From DASSRQ01 sp035701665 (GTDB lineage: Bacteria; Vulcanimicrobiota; Vulcanimicrobiia; Vulcanimicrobiales; Vulcanimicrobiaceae), in NCBI GenBank assembly GCA_035701665.1, contig DASSRQ010000039.1, positions 1 to 39,972 of the forward strand: a stretch of DNA of 39,972 nucleotides, given 5' to 3'. Shown here in pieces: positions 8,536 to 17,081 of this stretch. Made by a program: the position numbers and the translations under genes. The notes under the pieces are model-generated. The model was not told where the DNA came from. It did no database searches and saw only the letters and a list, made by a program, of their open reading frames with translations. Positions within the stretch are counted from its first letter, which is position 1, and each line of letters starts with the position of its first letter.

Positions 8536-9519
8536 ATGGCAGCAACCGGCGATTTATTACGGCTCGTCCGCAAAGGATTAGACGTCAAGGCAGTCCACGC
8601 ACATACGCGTCGACCTTTCCGATTCTACCTCTGCGGCGACCCTGCGCTGGTAGCCGAGATGCGCGCGCTGCTGCTCTCGGGGCACGACGACGACTCGGTG
8701 CCGCTCGATGCTGCAGCGTGTTTAGAAACCATCGTCCCCGGCCTCGCGCAGCCGACGATTCCGGCGGAGGCGCGGCTGGTGTTGTTCCTCGGCCGGCGGG
8801 GTGACGTCTCGAGCGCGACCGCAGCGCCGCTGCGAGCGCTGAATCTGCCAATCCTCGCGATTACGGTCGACGAACAGGCGACGGTAACGGGTCCGTCCGC
8901 CGCACCCGCACGCGGGATGTATGCGGAGTATACGGTACCGGCGCTTGCACGCGAATCGCTGCGCGGCCGCGTGTTCACCCACATGATCGACGCCTCCAAG
9001 GGCGTGGAGATCGCGGTCGGACGGCGGCTGCCCGCACTGCGCGAAGCGGTCGGTGCGAAGTTGACGCGCGATGCTGCGAGTAACTCGCTCAAGGTCGCGC
9101 TGGCAAGCGCCGTCGTCGATCACATTCCGATCGTGGGCCTGCTCGCGGGTGTCTTCGCATCGGCCGGCGACATGGTCGCGATCACCGGCATCCAGATGAT
9201 GCTGATGCTGCAGATCGAAGCGGCGTACGGCAAAGACCCCGACGTCCAGCGGTTGTGGCAGTTGCTGCCGGTCATCGGCGGCGGTTTCGGCTGGCGTTCG
9301 CTGGCGCGCGAACTTTCAGGGTTCATTCCGGTTGCGGGTATCGCCATCAAAGGCGCGATCGCGTATGCCGGCACGATCGTCGTCGGCGAAGGCGTTACGT
9401 TCTACTACGAACACGGCCGGCAGATGAGCAGCGGCGACGCCAAAGCGATCTACGATCAGACCAAAAGCGAAGCGATGACGTTCGCTCGCGATCTGATCGC
9501 GAAGATCACCAAGCGCTAA
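8536..9519 (+). CDS. DUF697-like membrane protein without a GTPase domain
   Basis: A 327-aa protein. The first ~130 residues form a soluble alpha/beta region with strands RPFRFYLCGD and ARLVLFLGRR but no recognisable P-loop. From about residue 185 there is a hydrophobic helical region (ALASAVVDHIPIVGLLAGVFASAGDMVAITGIQMMLMLQIE, described in segments 187-227) and a further one near 255-285. This resembles the DUF697/YcjF-type domain that usually follows an Era-like GTPase. It is tightly linked to the M48 protease. The N-terminal half looks like a degenerate nucleotide-binding fold, but that is a guess. The 3' end overlaps the convergent RDD gene by 14 nt. Confidence 0.65.
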   Translation: MAATGDLLRLVRKGLDVKAVHAHTRRPFRFYLCGDPALVAEMRALLLSGHDDDSVPLDAAACLETIVPGLAQPTIPAEARLVLFLGRRGDVSSATAAPLRALNLPILAITVDEQATVTGPSAAPARGMYAEYTVPALARESLRGRVFTHMIDASKGVEIAVGRRLPALREAVGAKLTRDAASNSLKVALASAVVDHIPIVGLLAGVFASAGDMVAITGIQMMLMLQIEAAYGKDPDVQRLWQLLPVIGGGFGWRSLARELSGFIPVAGIAIKGAIAYAGTIVVGEGVTFYYEHGRQMSSGDAKAIYDQTKSEAMTFARDLIAKITKR

Positions 9520-10237
9520 GGCGCGTCAGCAGATCCTCGTCGTCCAGCCGCCGCAGATCGTCCGATAGGCGCGGACGGATGCGCGATGCGATCCGCGATG
9601 CCAGCAGCGACCGCTGTGCGGGCGCCAGCATCGCGCGGCGCGCGACGAATTTATCGATCAGCTCGTGCTCGCTCTTGGTGAGCATGGTCAGCGCTTCGCC
9701 TTGCGAGGCTTCCTGAATGGCCGCGAGCGATGCAGCGCGCGCGTCGCGCACGACGATCGTTCCGGCGGCAAGATCGCCCAGACGCTTGTTTTCGGGCGAG
9801 ATCATTGCCGAGATCGCTCCCAGCAAGTAGCATCCGAACGCCACTTCCACGACGCGGACTAAGTTGCGAATCGTCGCGCTGCCGAAATCGACCGGATAGC
9901 CGCCGTCCCGGACGACGCGAATACCCATCAACTGTTTGCCGGGCGTGCGTCCGCCGCGCAAAGCTTCGAACAGAATAAAGTAGCCGAAGAACACGATGAA
10001 GATCACGAACGCGATAAACGCTATCGCGATCGACTGCGTCCATTCCGGGCTTTTGTCTTTTACCGGCGCGTTGCCGCCGGCCATCGCCAGCAAATAGATA
10101 CCGAGGAAGATCAGCGCAACGATCGCGGCCTGAATGACGAAGTCGATCGCAACGGCCAAGAAGCGGCTGCCCAGACCGGCGAGCTCGTACCGAAATGCAA
10201 TACTCTCAGGCGTTGTAACGCTGATGGAGCGATCCAT
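9506..10237 (-). CDS. RDD family membrane protein
   Basis: A 243-aa protein with the RDD family layout. GLGSRFLAVAIDF (22-34) leads into the first membrane segment. A second hydrophobic segment (about 70-92) is followed by EALRGGRTPGKQLMGIRVV, and a third by RNLVRVVE and NKRLGDLAAGTIVVRD. The last ~70 residues are a cytosolic helical tail. RDD proteins are small polytopic membrane proteins, some linked to ion exchange; no specific substrate can be inferred. It is divergent from the SpoIIM-like gene with only 39 bp between the starts. Both families commonly accompany MoxR/DUF58 genes, which lie just beyond. Confidence 0.85.
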   Translation of the reverse strand: MDRSISVTTPESIAFRYELAGLGSRFLAVAIDFVIQAAIVALIFLGIYLLAMAGGNAPVKDKSPEWTQSIAIAFIAFVIFIVFFGYFILFEALRGGRTPGKQLMGIRVVRDGGYPVDFGSATIRNLVRVVEVAFGCYLLGAISAMISPENKRLGDLAAGTIVVRDARAASLAAIQEASQGEALTMLTKSEHELIDKFVARRAMLAPAQRSLLASRIASRIRPRLSDDLRRLDDEDLLTRLSAW

Positions 10238-10276
10238 GCCCGGGATATTCGCGCCGTTCGCGCGAAGCGCCCGCTG

Positions 10277-11248
10277 ATGGATCAGCGAGCGTTCGTCCGC
10301 CGCCGGAGCACTGCGTGGGAGCGCCTCGAAGCGCTGGTCGGCGCGGCATCGCTGCGCGGCCTTTCGGCGTTCAGCGCAAACGAGATCTTCGAAATGGGCC
10401 GTTTGTACCGGATCGTTACCAGCGACCTGGCGTTCGCGCAGTCTCGCGACTACGATGCGCAGGTTCTCGAGTACCTAAACCGCCTGACGGCCCGCGCGCA
10501 CGCCTACGTTTACGGCCGCGCCGCCGAAGGCGGATGGCGCCGGTTCGCGCGGTTCTTCACCGAGACGTTTCCGCTCGAGGTCCGCGCGTCGTGGGTACCC
10601 ATCGGCGCGTGCGCGCTGCTGACGATTTTTTGCGCCTGCATCGCATGGATGGTGGTCATGCACCGCCCGGCCGATGCCGCCGCGCTGCTGCCCTCGGAGA
10701 TGATTCCGGCGCACATCACCAAGAGTCTGCACAACTCTAACTTCGCGTTCTCACCGCAGCGTTCGGCGGAGATGTCCTCCGAGATCATCACCAACAACAT
10801 CCGCGTCTCCGTCTTTGCCTTCGGCGCGGGCATCGTGACGCTGGGCATCTTTACAATCTATGTGATCGTGCTCAACGGTCTGATGATCGGAGCGCTCGGC
10901 GCGCTGTTCACGCAAGCCGGATTCGGCCGCGACTTTTGGGTGACGATCGCACCGCACGGCGTCATCGAGCTCACCGCAATCCAGATCGCGGGCGGTGCGG
11001 GCCTGCTGATCGCTGCCGGCGTGCTGCTTCCCGGACGCTTGCGGCGCCGCGATGCCATCAAGCGAAACGCCGCACGCGCAGGCGTGCTCATCGCCGGCGT
11101 GGCGGCGATGTTGTGTGTTGCGGGAACGATCGAGGGCTTTTTCTCGCCGCTGCGTTTCGGCGAACCGGTCCGAGCGGGCGTCGGAATCGCAACGGCGATT
11201 CTGCTGCTGCTCTACTTCGGCCGGCCTATAACTCGCCGCGCTGTTTGA
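10277..11248 (+). CDS. SpoIIM-like (DUF95) membrane protein
   Basis: A 323-aa protein. The first ~100 residues are soluble helical sequence, followed by ETFPLEVRASW and about five or six membrane segments. NNIRVSVFAFGAGI and APHGVIELTAIQIAGGAGL are the conserved core of stage II sporulation protein M. In spore formers SpoIIM belongs to the engulfment peptidoglycan machine. In non-sporulating bacteria the family usually sits beside RDD, MoxR and DUF58 genes, as here, and the role is unknown. The window holds no other sporulation gene, so sporulation should not be inferred. The last 23 nt overlap the convergent DUF58 gene. Confidence 0.87.
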   Translation: MDQRAFVRRRSTAWERLEALVGAASLRGLSAFSANEIFEMGRLYRIVTSDLAFAQSRDYDAQVLEYLNRLTARAHAYVYGRAAEGGWRRFARFFTETFPLEVRASWVPIGACALLTIFCACIAWMVVMHRPADAAALLPSEMIPAHITKSLHNSNFAFSPQRSAEMSSEIITNNIRVSVFAFGAGIVTLGIFTIYVIVLNGLMIGALGALFTQAGFGRDFWVTIAPHGVIELTAIQIAGGAGLLIAAGVLLPGRLRRRDAIKRNAARAGVLIAGVAAMLCVAGTIEGFFSPLRFGEPVRAGVGIATAILLLLYFGRPITRRAV

Positions 11249-12566
11249 TCTCCAAATAGCGATCGATGAGTGCGGTCGTCAGCGATGCGGCCGGCACGTC
11301 GATAACGCGCACGCCCATCCGCGTCAGATAGGCTGCCGCCGCTACGCGTTCGCCGCGCAGTTCGAGCGCAACGCTGTGTTCGTACGCGGACGCGGTACTG
11401 TCCGGAACCGTTGCAAGCGCAGTCTCCACGGCCGCATCGTTCATGAACACGCACACGACGAGGTGGCGCCGCGCAATCGAACCGAGCTGCGCGAGCGCCG
11501 CACTCTGCGCGGCCGGGTCGATGATATCGGTGAAAAAGATAACCAGGCTGCGTTTGTGCACGTGCGTGCGCAGGTACGCGAACGCCTTATGATAATCGGC
11601 TTCTTCAAAGCGCGGCTCGATGTCGTGCATCTGTGCGGCGATCTTGTCCAGCGACCGTCCGCTCTGGCGCGGCGCGACTGCGCGTAAAATCTCGCGAGCG
11701 AACGCGATAACGCCGACTTTGTCGTTTGCCAGCGATGCGACGGTTGCGACCGAAAGCGCCGCCGTTATCGCGTAGTCGAACTTTCGCTGATCGCCCACGC
11801 GCGCCATCATGAGCCGCCCCGCGTCGAGCAGGATCATGACGTTTTGGCTGCGCTCCACTTCGTATTGCGCGACCATCACTTTGCCGCTTCGCGCCGTCGC
11901 TTTCCAGTCGATGGCGCGGAACGGGTCGCCGGACGACCATTCGCGCACGCTCTCAAACTCGGTGCCCGTGCCGCGAAGCCGCATGCGGCGCAGGCCCGCT
12001 TCGATCAAGCGGTTGCGTACGCGCAGCGATCCGTAGCGTTCGACCGCCGAGAGATCGGGATACACGCGAAACTCTTGCTGCTGCGATGAACGGACGCGGC
12101 GCCGCAGCAATCCGATCGGCGAGCGATACCACACGTAAAGATCGCCCAGCTGTCCGCTTCCGCGCGCGACCGGCAGAACGCCGCGTTCCGCATCGGCTTC
12201 GCTGCCGGGCGGCACTTCGAGCAGACACTCATCGGCGTCGTAGGCGAGCAGCGCGCTCGGCGCTTCGACGATTGCGGCATGCAGTGCGACGCGCGAACGG
12301 TTCTGCACGACGTACGCGATCTTCGTTCGCACGCGCATCGCAAACGGTTCAGGCTGCACGCGGCGCACGGACACGGCCGCCGGCCCAGGCAGAAGCGCCA
12401 AATCCGCCACAAGCGCTGCCAGAACAAACAACGACGCGGCAACCGCCGCCGGCCACAGCGCATGCAGCGGCGCCGCGAGCGTAAACAGCATCGCCAAGAC
12501 GGCGAACGTCCAATACGCGCGCGGTCCGAACCAGATTGGAACCCAGAACGCTTTAAGGCGTTTCAC
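11226..12566 (-). CDS. DUF58 domain protein (MoxR partner)
   Basis: About 446 aa from GTG 12566, which overlaps the moxR stop by 14 nt, with GGGAAG upstream. Two hydrophobic segments (about 20-60) anchor it in the membrane, and a beta-rich region follows. The DUF58 core is at about 203-240 (EFESVREWSSGDPFRAIDWKATARSG, given as landmarks 204-228). A von Willebrand A-like domain starts with MILLDAGRLM; its metal-binding DxSxS motif is degenerate (DAGRL). DUF58 proteins are the usual partners of MoxR AAA+ ATPases, thought to act in metal insertion or assembly of membrane complexes. Longer upstream readings are Arg/Cys-rich noise inside moxR. Confidence 0.86.
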   Translation of the reverse strand: MKRLKAFWVPIWFGPRAYWTFAVLAMLFTLAAPLHALWPAAVAASLFVLAALVADLALLPGPAAVSVRRVQPEPFAMRVRTKIAYVVQNRSRVALHAAIVEAPSALLAYDADECLLEVPPGSEADAERGVLPVARGSGQLGDLYVWYRSPIGLLRRRVRSSQQQEFRVYPDLSAVERYGSLRVRNRLIEAGLRRMRLRGTGTEFESVREWSSGDPFRAIDWKATARSGKVMVAQYEVERSQNVMILLDAGRLMMARVGDQRKFDYAITAALSVATVASLANDKVGVIAFAREILRAVAPRQSGRSLDKIAAQMHDIEPRFEEADYHKAFAYLRTHVHKRSLVIFFTDIIDPAAQSAALAQLGSIARRHLVVCVFMNDAAVETALATVPDSTASAYEHSVALELRGERVAAAAYLTRMGVRVIDVPAASLTTALIDRYLEIKQRGEL

Positions 12567-13518
12567 GCGGAATCGGCACGCTTCCCAGCAGTTCGGAAAC
12601 GACGGCGCTCGCGCGCACGCCGTCGATCTCGGCCTGCGGCTGAAGCAGCAGACGATGAGGGAGCACGAGCGTTGCAACGCGCTTTACGTCGTCGGGCGTG
12701 ACGTAGTCGCGCGCATCGATCGCTGCGGCGGCTTGCGCTGCATGCAGCACGGCGACGGCCGCGCGAGGACTCGCACCGAGCGCGAGATGGCGATGCGAAC
12801 GCGTCGCTTTGGTGAGGTCGAGAATGTAACGGCGCACCGGCGGCGCGACGTGGACCGCGCGCACCGCCTCTTGAACGGCGGCGATCTCGTTGATGTCCGT
12901 TACGGCCGCGGCCGGTTCGCTGCCGACGGTGCGCGCATCGAAACCGGCGCACACGCGATTCAATAACTCGAGTTCTTCGGCATCCTGCGGATACTGCGAT
13001 TCGATCTTCACCAGAAACCGGTCGAGCTGCGCTTCGGGCAACGGATAGGTTCCTTCGTATTCGATCGGGTTTTGCGTCGCGCAGACAAAGAACGGCTGCG
13101 GCAGCGGGATCGGCGTACCGTCGATTGTGATGCGCGCCTCTTCCATCGCTTCCAGCAGAGCCGCTTGCGTTTTCGGCGGCGTACGGTTGATCTCGTCCGC
13201 GAGCAGCACGTTGCAGACGACCGGTCCCGGACGCACGGAGAACGTTGCGGTTTGCGGATTAAACACCGTCGTGCCGATCAAATCCGAGGGCATCAAGTCG
13301 GGTGTGAACTGCACGCGCCGGTACTGCGCACCGCTGGCGGCGGCGAGCGCACGGACTGCCAGCGTTTTGCCCGTTCCGGGAACGCCTTCGATCAGCGCAT
13401 GTCCGCGCGCGAAGAGCGCAACCAGCAAGCCGAACGCGGTTGCTTCGCTGCCGACGAGCGTCTGTGCCAGCGCGCCTTGCAGTTTTGCCGCGAGGTCGCC
13501 GGGAGAGGTCGTTACCAT
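12553..13518 (-). CDS. MoxR-family AAA+ ATPase
   Basis: A 321-aa MoxR ATPase. Walker A is GVPGTGKT at 45-52 and Walker B is LLADEINR at 105-112. FTPDLMPSDLIG (71-82) and the sensor region ATQNPIEYEGTYPLPEAQLDRF are the family signature, with the C-terminal lid following. The start ATG 13518 has AAAGGA seven bases upstream and overlaps the end of the DUF4350 gene by 7 nt. MoxR proteins work as chaperone-like ATPases with vWA or DUF58 partners, and the partner gene is directly downstream. Readings that extend further upstream are artefacts of the GC-rich opposite frame. Confidence 0.94.
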   Translation of the reverse strand: MVTTSPGDLAAKLQGALAQTLVGSEATAFGLLVALFARGHALIEGVPGTGKTLAVRALAAASGAQYRRVQFTPDLMPSDLIGTTVFNPQTATFSVRPGPVVCNVLLADEINRTPPKTQAALLEAMEEARITIDGTPIPLPQPFFVCATQNPIEYEGTYPLPEAQLDRFLVKIESQYPQDAEELELLNRVCAGFDARTVGSEPAAAVTDINEIAAVQEAVRAVHVAPPVRRYILDLTKATRSHRHLALGASPRAAVAVLHAAQAAAAIDARDYVTPDDVKRVATLVLPHRLLLQPQAEIDGVRASAVVSELLGSVPIPRETP

Positions 13519-14585
13519 GGATAGTCCTTTCGTACACGGGCGTAAAGCTGCGCGGCGGCAACGACGTGCTCGTCGCGCGGATGGACGATCGTTTCGAGGG
13601 GTTCGACTTCGCGAAGGAGCGCCGCGGCGGTTGCCGACGCCGCGTGCGGCTGCAAGACTTTGCGTATCTCGGCGCAGTAGCGTCGAACCAAATCCGCTTG
13701 CGCGGCACCGCGGCGCAGCATTGCGGCCAGCGATTGCAGATACTCGCGGGTATTGCGAACGTGCCGTTCGCGCAGTTCTACCGGCGGCGCGAACGGCAGA
13801 TTTTCGCCGATCACGGCCAGCAGCAGCGCGGCCAGCGCGATAATGATGGCGATGTGCACCGGTCCGGGCAGTACCGCCCACGCGGAGTTATCGTTCGCGT
13901 AGCCGTACACGCGTTCGTCGAACTGCACGTTCCCGAGATTGCCGAACACGGCGTACGCGAATGCCGCGTTATCCATCTTCGAAAGATGCGCGTTGTCGAA
14001 CGGCTCCGTGCTGCTGACGTAGACGACGCTGCCTTTGCCGCGGGCGTAGGCGAAGGCGTAGGCATCACCGTCGCGTGACAACAGATCTTTACGCGTCTTG
14101 CCGCACGTTTTCACGGTCGCCGCCTCTTCAAACGTGCCTTGGATGTGCAATGCAGGGCCGCGCAAACCGCAGGCACCCGACAAGAACGATGCCTTGGCCC
14201 GGTGCATCTTCGGCAATCCGAACATCGTACGGTCGAGCGGCCACGGCGAACCGATGAGCGCGAGCGTTCCGCCCTCGCGCACCCATTGATCGAGGCCTTT
14301 TTGCGTGCCGCCATCGAGCGCAAGCGACAAAAGCGCCTCATCACCGGCAACGACGAGCGTGCCGGTGCCGCGCAGCGTCACGAGCGGGGATTCGAACCGC
14401 GAGACCGGCAGGTGTTCGCGCTGGAGCATCACGTAAAGCGCATTGAGCCCATTGGCGCCGTTATCGTATGTCGAAGGTGACGATGCTTCGTTTTGATTCG
14501 CGGCACTTTGCAGTGCTGCGACGATCCCGATGAGCAGAATGCCGGCAATAGCCAGCACCAGGTCGAGCGAGAGTTTACGACGCAC
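13512..14585 (-). CDS. DUF4350 domain membrane protein
   Basis: A 357-aa protein starting at GTG, overlapping the DUF4129 gene by 11 nt. An N-terminal membrane helix (LVLAIAGILLIGIVAAL) is followed by YDNGANGLNALYVMLQREHLPVSRF, the conserved start of DUF4350. There is then a Rossmann-like domain with GTLVVAG and WVREGGTLALIG, and a second membrane helix at about 245-265. The C-terminal cytosolic helical tail (about 280-357) is common in this family. The domain is predicted to sit outside the membrane, and its position between DUF4129 and MoxR is standard for this cluster. No enzymatic function is known. Confidence 0.83.
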   Translation of the reverse strand: MRRKLSLDLVLAIAGILLIGIVAALQSAANQNEASSPSTYDNGANGLNALYVMLQREHLPVSRFESPLVTLRGTGTLVVAGDEALLSLALDGGTQKGLDQWVREGGTLALIGSPWPLDRTMFGLPKMHRAKASFLSGACGLRGPALHIQGTFEEAATVKTCGKTRKDLLSRDGDAYAFAYARGKGSVVYVSSTEPFDNAHLSKMDNAAFAYAVFGNLGNVQFDERVYGYANDNSAWAVLPGPVHIAIIIALAALLLAVIGENLPFAPPVELRERHVRNTREYLQSLAAMLRRGAAQADLVRRYCAEIRKVLQPHAASATAAALLREVEPLETIVHPRDEHVVAAAQLYARVRKDYPW

Positions 14586-15234
14586 GCGTCACCGCGGCGA
14601 AGAGGTTGTCGTACGCCGCACGCGCACGCTCCCACGCGCTCTCATCGACAGCCTTTTCAGCGTAAAACGCTGCGGTAAAAAAGCGCGCGACGTCACCGAA
14701 TGCCTGCAGATGCTGCGGCGCGCGATCGCGCAGTTCGGCTGCGCATTCGTCGACGGTCCGGCTCGGGTCGTCGTGCACGAATCCGCGCAGATCGAGGATT
14801 GCGAGCGCGGCGCGAAACAGCAGTACCGCCGCTTCCCGGTAACGTCCAGCTTGCGCAGCCGCAAGTGCGCGGTCGTACCAGGCCTTCGCGGCAACACGCG
14901 GCTGAATCGCGCGTACCGAACGCGTTTGCGGTCCGCCCGCTGCGCCGGTGATGTTCATCAAGAGACGAACGATGACGAACACGACGCCGCCCAGCACGAC
15001 CGCCAGCAAGATCCATCCGAGCAGATCGACGACGCCCGACGGGGGCGCGTGCGCGTGACCGAACAGTTTGTCGAGCAGGTTGCCGATCCACGCTAAAAAG
15101 CGTCTCCACGGCGAGAGCGTTTCCGCCGCGGAATGCAAGCGGTAGTTGCCGTGCAGCACAATTTCGCGCGCGAGCGCGTTCGGATCCGCGGGCGGCCGCC
15201 GCGCCCCGAACGCCGGAAGCGCCGCAAGAATCAT
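14575..15234 (-). CDS. DUF4129 domain protein
   Basis: A 219-aa protein. A short hydrophobic N-terminus is followed by a region with a conserved Trp-Arg segment (SPWRRFLAWIGNLLDKLF). One strong membrane helix lies near 70-92 (LLGWILLAVVLGGVVFVIVRLL). The cytosolic DUF4129 domain follows, with WYDRALAAAQAGRYREAAVLLFRA and a TVDECAAEL helix. DUF4129 also occurs at the C-terminus of membrane transglutaminase-like proteins; here it stands alone, without the Cys-His-Asp domain. Its ATG overlaps the upstream stop as ATGA. Confidence 0.84.
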   Translation of the reverse strand: MILAALPAFGARRPPADPNALAREIVLHGNYRLHSAAETLSPWRRFLAWIGNLLDKLFGHAHAPPSGVVDLLGWILLAVVLGGVVFVIVRLLMNITGAAGGPQTRSVRAIQPRVAAKAWYDRALAAAQAGRYREAAVLLFRAALAILDLRGFVHDDPSRTVDECAAELRDRAPQHLQAFGDVARFFTAAFYAEKAVDESAWERARAAYDNLFAAVTRAS

Positions 15235-16136
15235 TGCCGCGCCGGAGGTTGAATCGCGTCGAGCGCGGCTTGCAGGTCCAGCCCTTCGCGGCGGACGCGG
15301 ACGTCAAAGTAATACACGGCGATCAGGACGCCGAAGAAGCCCGTCGAGAACAGCGAGAGTGCCGCGGACAGTGCCGCTTCGAGCACGGGCACCGACGCCG
15401 TGAACGCTTGGATGCCAATCCCCACTGCCCCGAGTCCTATCTCGACGGCGATGAAAGCCAGCACGATAAGAACGGCTTTTTTAAACTGCCCGCGGCTGAA
15501 GACGCTCGCGAACCCCTGACCGATAGCGCGGCCGAACCCAAGCTCGTCGATACCGATGGCATTAAACGCAAGCGCGATCGCCAGAAATGCGACGAGCAGC
15601 AGAAAAATATACGGGATCATCAACAGGAAGATCAGGATCGCGGACGCAGCCGGGCTTGCAACCGCGAACGGTATCGAAACGATAACCGCGACAATTCCAA
15701 AGGCAATGCCCGACCCGACATAAATCCCAATCGCGCAAAGCACCGTCACCAAGATACCGCCCGCGTGCCGCAGCGCGACCATATACGCCGCGCGCCAATC
15801 GCGCGTTTCGCCGCGGTAGATCCGTCCTACGAGCGATGCCATCGCGACATACATGAACGGCTGGACGAGCAGCACCCCGAAAGCACCGAACCAGAACGCC
15901 GGCCCGAATCCGAACACCGCAGGCAGATTGCCTTTGCTTTCGGAGGCAATCTGCTGCATGAACGATCCGTGCCCGGCCACAAGCGCGTACTGCAAAAACC
16001 CGCTTGGAACGGCAACGAACGCCGCAACGATCAGAAACGGCGGCAAGTTGCGTACGAACAGCGTGAGCGAGCGGTCGAAGATCTCACCGATGGTGAGCGG
16101 GCGAAGACGGACGTCGTCCGGTTGGGTTTGCGTCAC
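15231..16136 (-). CDS. Polytopic membrane protein, paralogue B of the MoxR-cluster pair
   Basis: A 301-aa protein from GTG 16136, overlapping the preceding stop as GTGA. It begins with a cytosolic segment RLRPLTIGEIFDRSLTLFVRN, then about six to seven hydrophobic segments with Gly/Ala-rich cores. It ends with YFDVRVRREGLDLQAALDA. It is paralogous to the upstream gene, sharing the N-terminal 'RPL-IGE-D' element and the C-terminal YFD-R-R-GxDLxxxLDA element. The fold resembles glycerophosphoryl diester phosphodiesterase membrane-domain-type proteins, but no catalytic domain is present. The function is unknown. Confidence 0.78.
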   Translation of the reverse strand: MTQTQPDDVRLRPLTIGEIFDRSLTLFVRNLPPFLIVAAFVAVPSGFLQYALVAGHGSFMQQIASESKGNLPAVFGFGPAFWFGAFGVLLVQPFMYVAMASLVGRIYRGETRDWRAAYMVALRHAGGILVTVLCAIGIYVGSGIAFGIVAVIVSIPFAVASPAASAILIFLLMIPYIFLLLVAFLAIALAFNAIGIDELGFGRAIGQGFASVFSRGQFKKAVLIVLAFIAVEIGLGAVGIGIQAFTASVPVLEAALSAALSLFSTGFFGVLIAVYYFDVRVRREGLDLQAALDAIQPPARQ

Positions 16137-16981
16137 GTTGCGGCAGGCGTCTCCAATGCGTCGAGGGATTGTTCGAGGTCGTAACCATCGTACCGCATGC
16201 GCATATCGAAGTAAAAGACTGCTGCGACCGTTGCGCCCAACGCTCCGACGGTTGCCGTCAAGATCGTTTCGATCGCTTGGCCGAAACCGAGGTTCACTTT
16301 CGCAATGATCAGAGCGGCCGCCATCCCGCTGACGAGGCTGCCGCCGTATACGACAATCGTCAAACAGATCGCAAGCGCGAGATTCGGCCAAAAGCGGCCC
16401 TCGTGAAACATGTAGCCGAACGCTTTGCCAAGAGCTTCCGGTGCGCCGCGATCCTCAATCACGATCGCGTTCGACGCGATATATTGAACGAGGTACATGA
16501 TTGAAAACGACACGAGAAGCGCGAGACCGGGCAGCGCGGCCGCGACAATCGCCACCCCCGGATTCGTCGCGGCCAGCGACGTGAACAGCCCCGCGGTCAA
16601 CAGCCACAGCAAGCCGCATGGAATGATCGCGATCAACAGTAATAAGATGCCGAGAAAGATGATGCTCAGAATCTTTGAAGCGCCGCGTCCCAGCGCCCAG
16701 CCCCATTGCGGATCTTCGCCGGCGTAAATCTTGCCGACGAGCGCGGCGGTCGCGAGGCCGCCAAGAGATGTTCCGAGCGCCGCAATCGCTTGTCCGAGGC
16801 CGGCCAACGCCGGCTGGCCAATTGCGGCGCCCCACGCGGCGATAAGCATGCCCGGAATCGTGCATGCCAGCCAGAGCAAGGCAAACGGCACGGCGTGCTT
16901 CACCAGAATTGTAACGGCTTTATCGGCCAACTCGCCGATGCCCAAAGGACGATTTCCGAGGTCTTTAGACTGCAGTTCCAC
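16133..16981 (-). CDS. Polytopic membrane protein, paralogue A, first gene of the MoxR cluster
   Basis: About 282 aa from GTG 16981, which has GAGGGG 6-9 bases upstream; an earlier TTG at 16996 lies on top of that site and is less likely. A short cytosolic start (NRPLGIGELADKAVTILVKH) is followed by about six membrane segments. The C-terminus YFDMRMRYDGYDLEQSLDALE matches the end of the next gene. The two paralogues may form a heteromeric membrane complex served by the MoxR/DUF58 pair encoded further along the same operon. That is inferred from linkage only. Confidence 0.76.
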   Translation of the reverse strand: MELQSKDLGNRPLGIGELADKAVTILVKHAVPFALLWLACTIPGMLIAAWGAAIGQPALAGLGQAIAALGTSLGGLATAALVGKIYAGEDPQWGWALGRGASKILSIIFLGILLLLIAIIPCGLLWLLTAGLFTSLAATNPGVAIVAAALPGLALLVSFSIMYLVQYIASNAIVIEDRGAPEALGKAFGYMFHEGRFWPNLALAICLTIVVYGGSLVSGMAAALIIAKVNLGFGQAIETILTATVGALGATVAAVFYFDMRMRYDGYDLEQSLDALETPAAT

Positions 16982-17026
16982 GAGCCCACCCCTCAATAAA
17001 AATGCGTATTTTGTTTTGCCGCCTCA

Positions 17027-17056
17027 TTCTTGAGGATTTCGAACGCTTCCTATAGT
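17027..17056 (+). promoter_or_regulatory. Candidate promoter of the MOSC gene
   Basis: TTCTTG (17027-17032) and TATAGT (17051-17056) are separated by 18 bp and lie 26 bp before the MOSC ATG. TTGAGG at 17030 with a 15-bp gap is an alternative. The small inverted repeat CCTCA-N4-TGAGG (17022-17035) overlaps the -35 position. The -10 context TATAGTAGAAA is nearly repeated upstream of the beta-barrel gene at 31 kb. Prediction by eye. Confidence 0.4.
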
Positions 17057-17081
17057 AGAAAATGGGCAGAAAGGCACAGCG

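Noticed and set aside
10277..11248. Sporulation capacity suggested by the SpoIIM-like gene
   Set aside because: The family is widespread in non-sporulating bacteria next to RDD/MoxR genes, and no other sporulation gene is present.
14386..14398. Sequence like a tRNA T-loop on the minus strand (GGTTCGAATCCCC)
   Set aside because: It is inside the DUF4350 coding region. The T-stem has a mismatch and no acceptor or anticodon arm fits around it.
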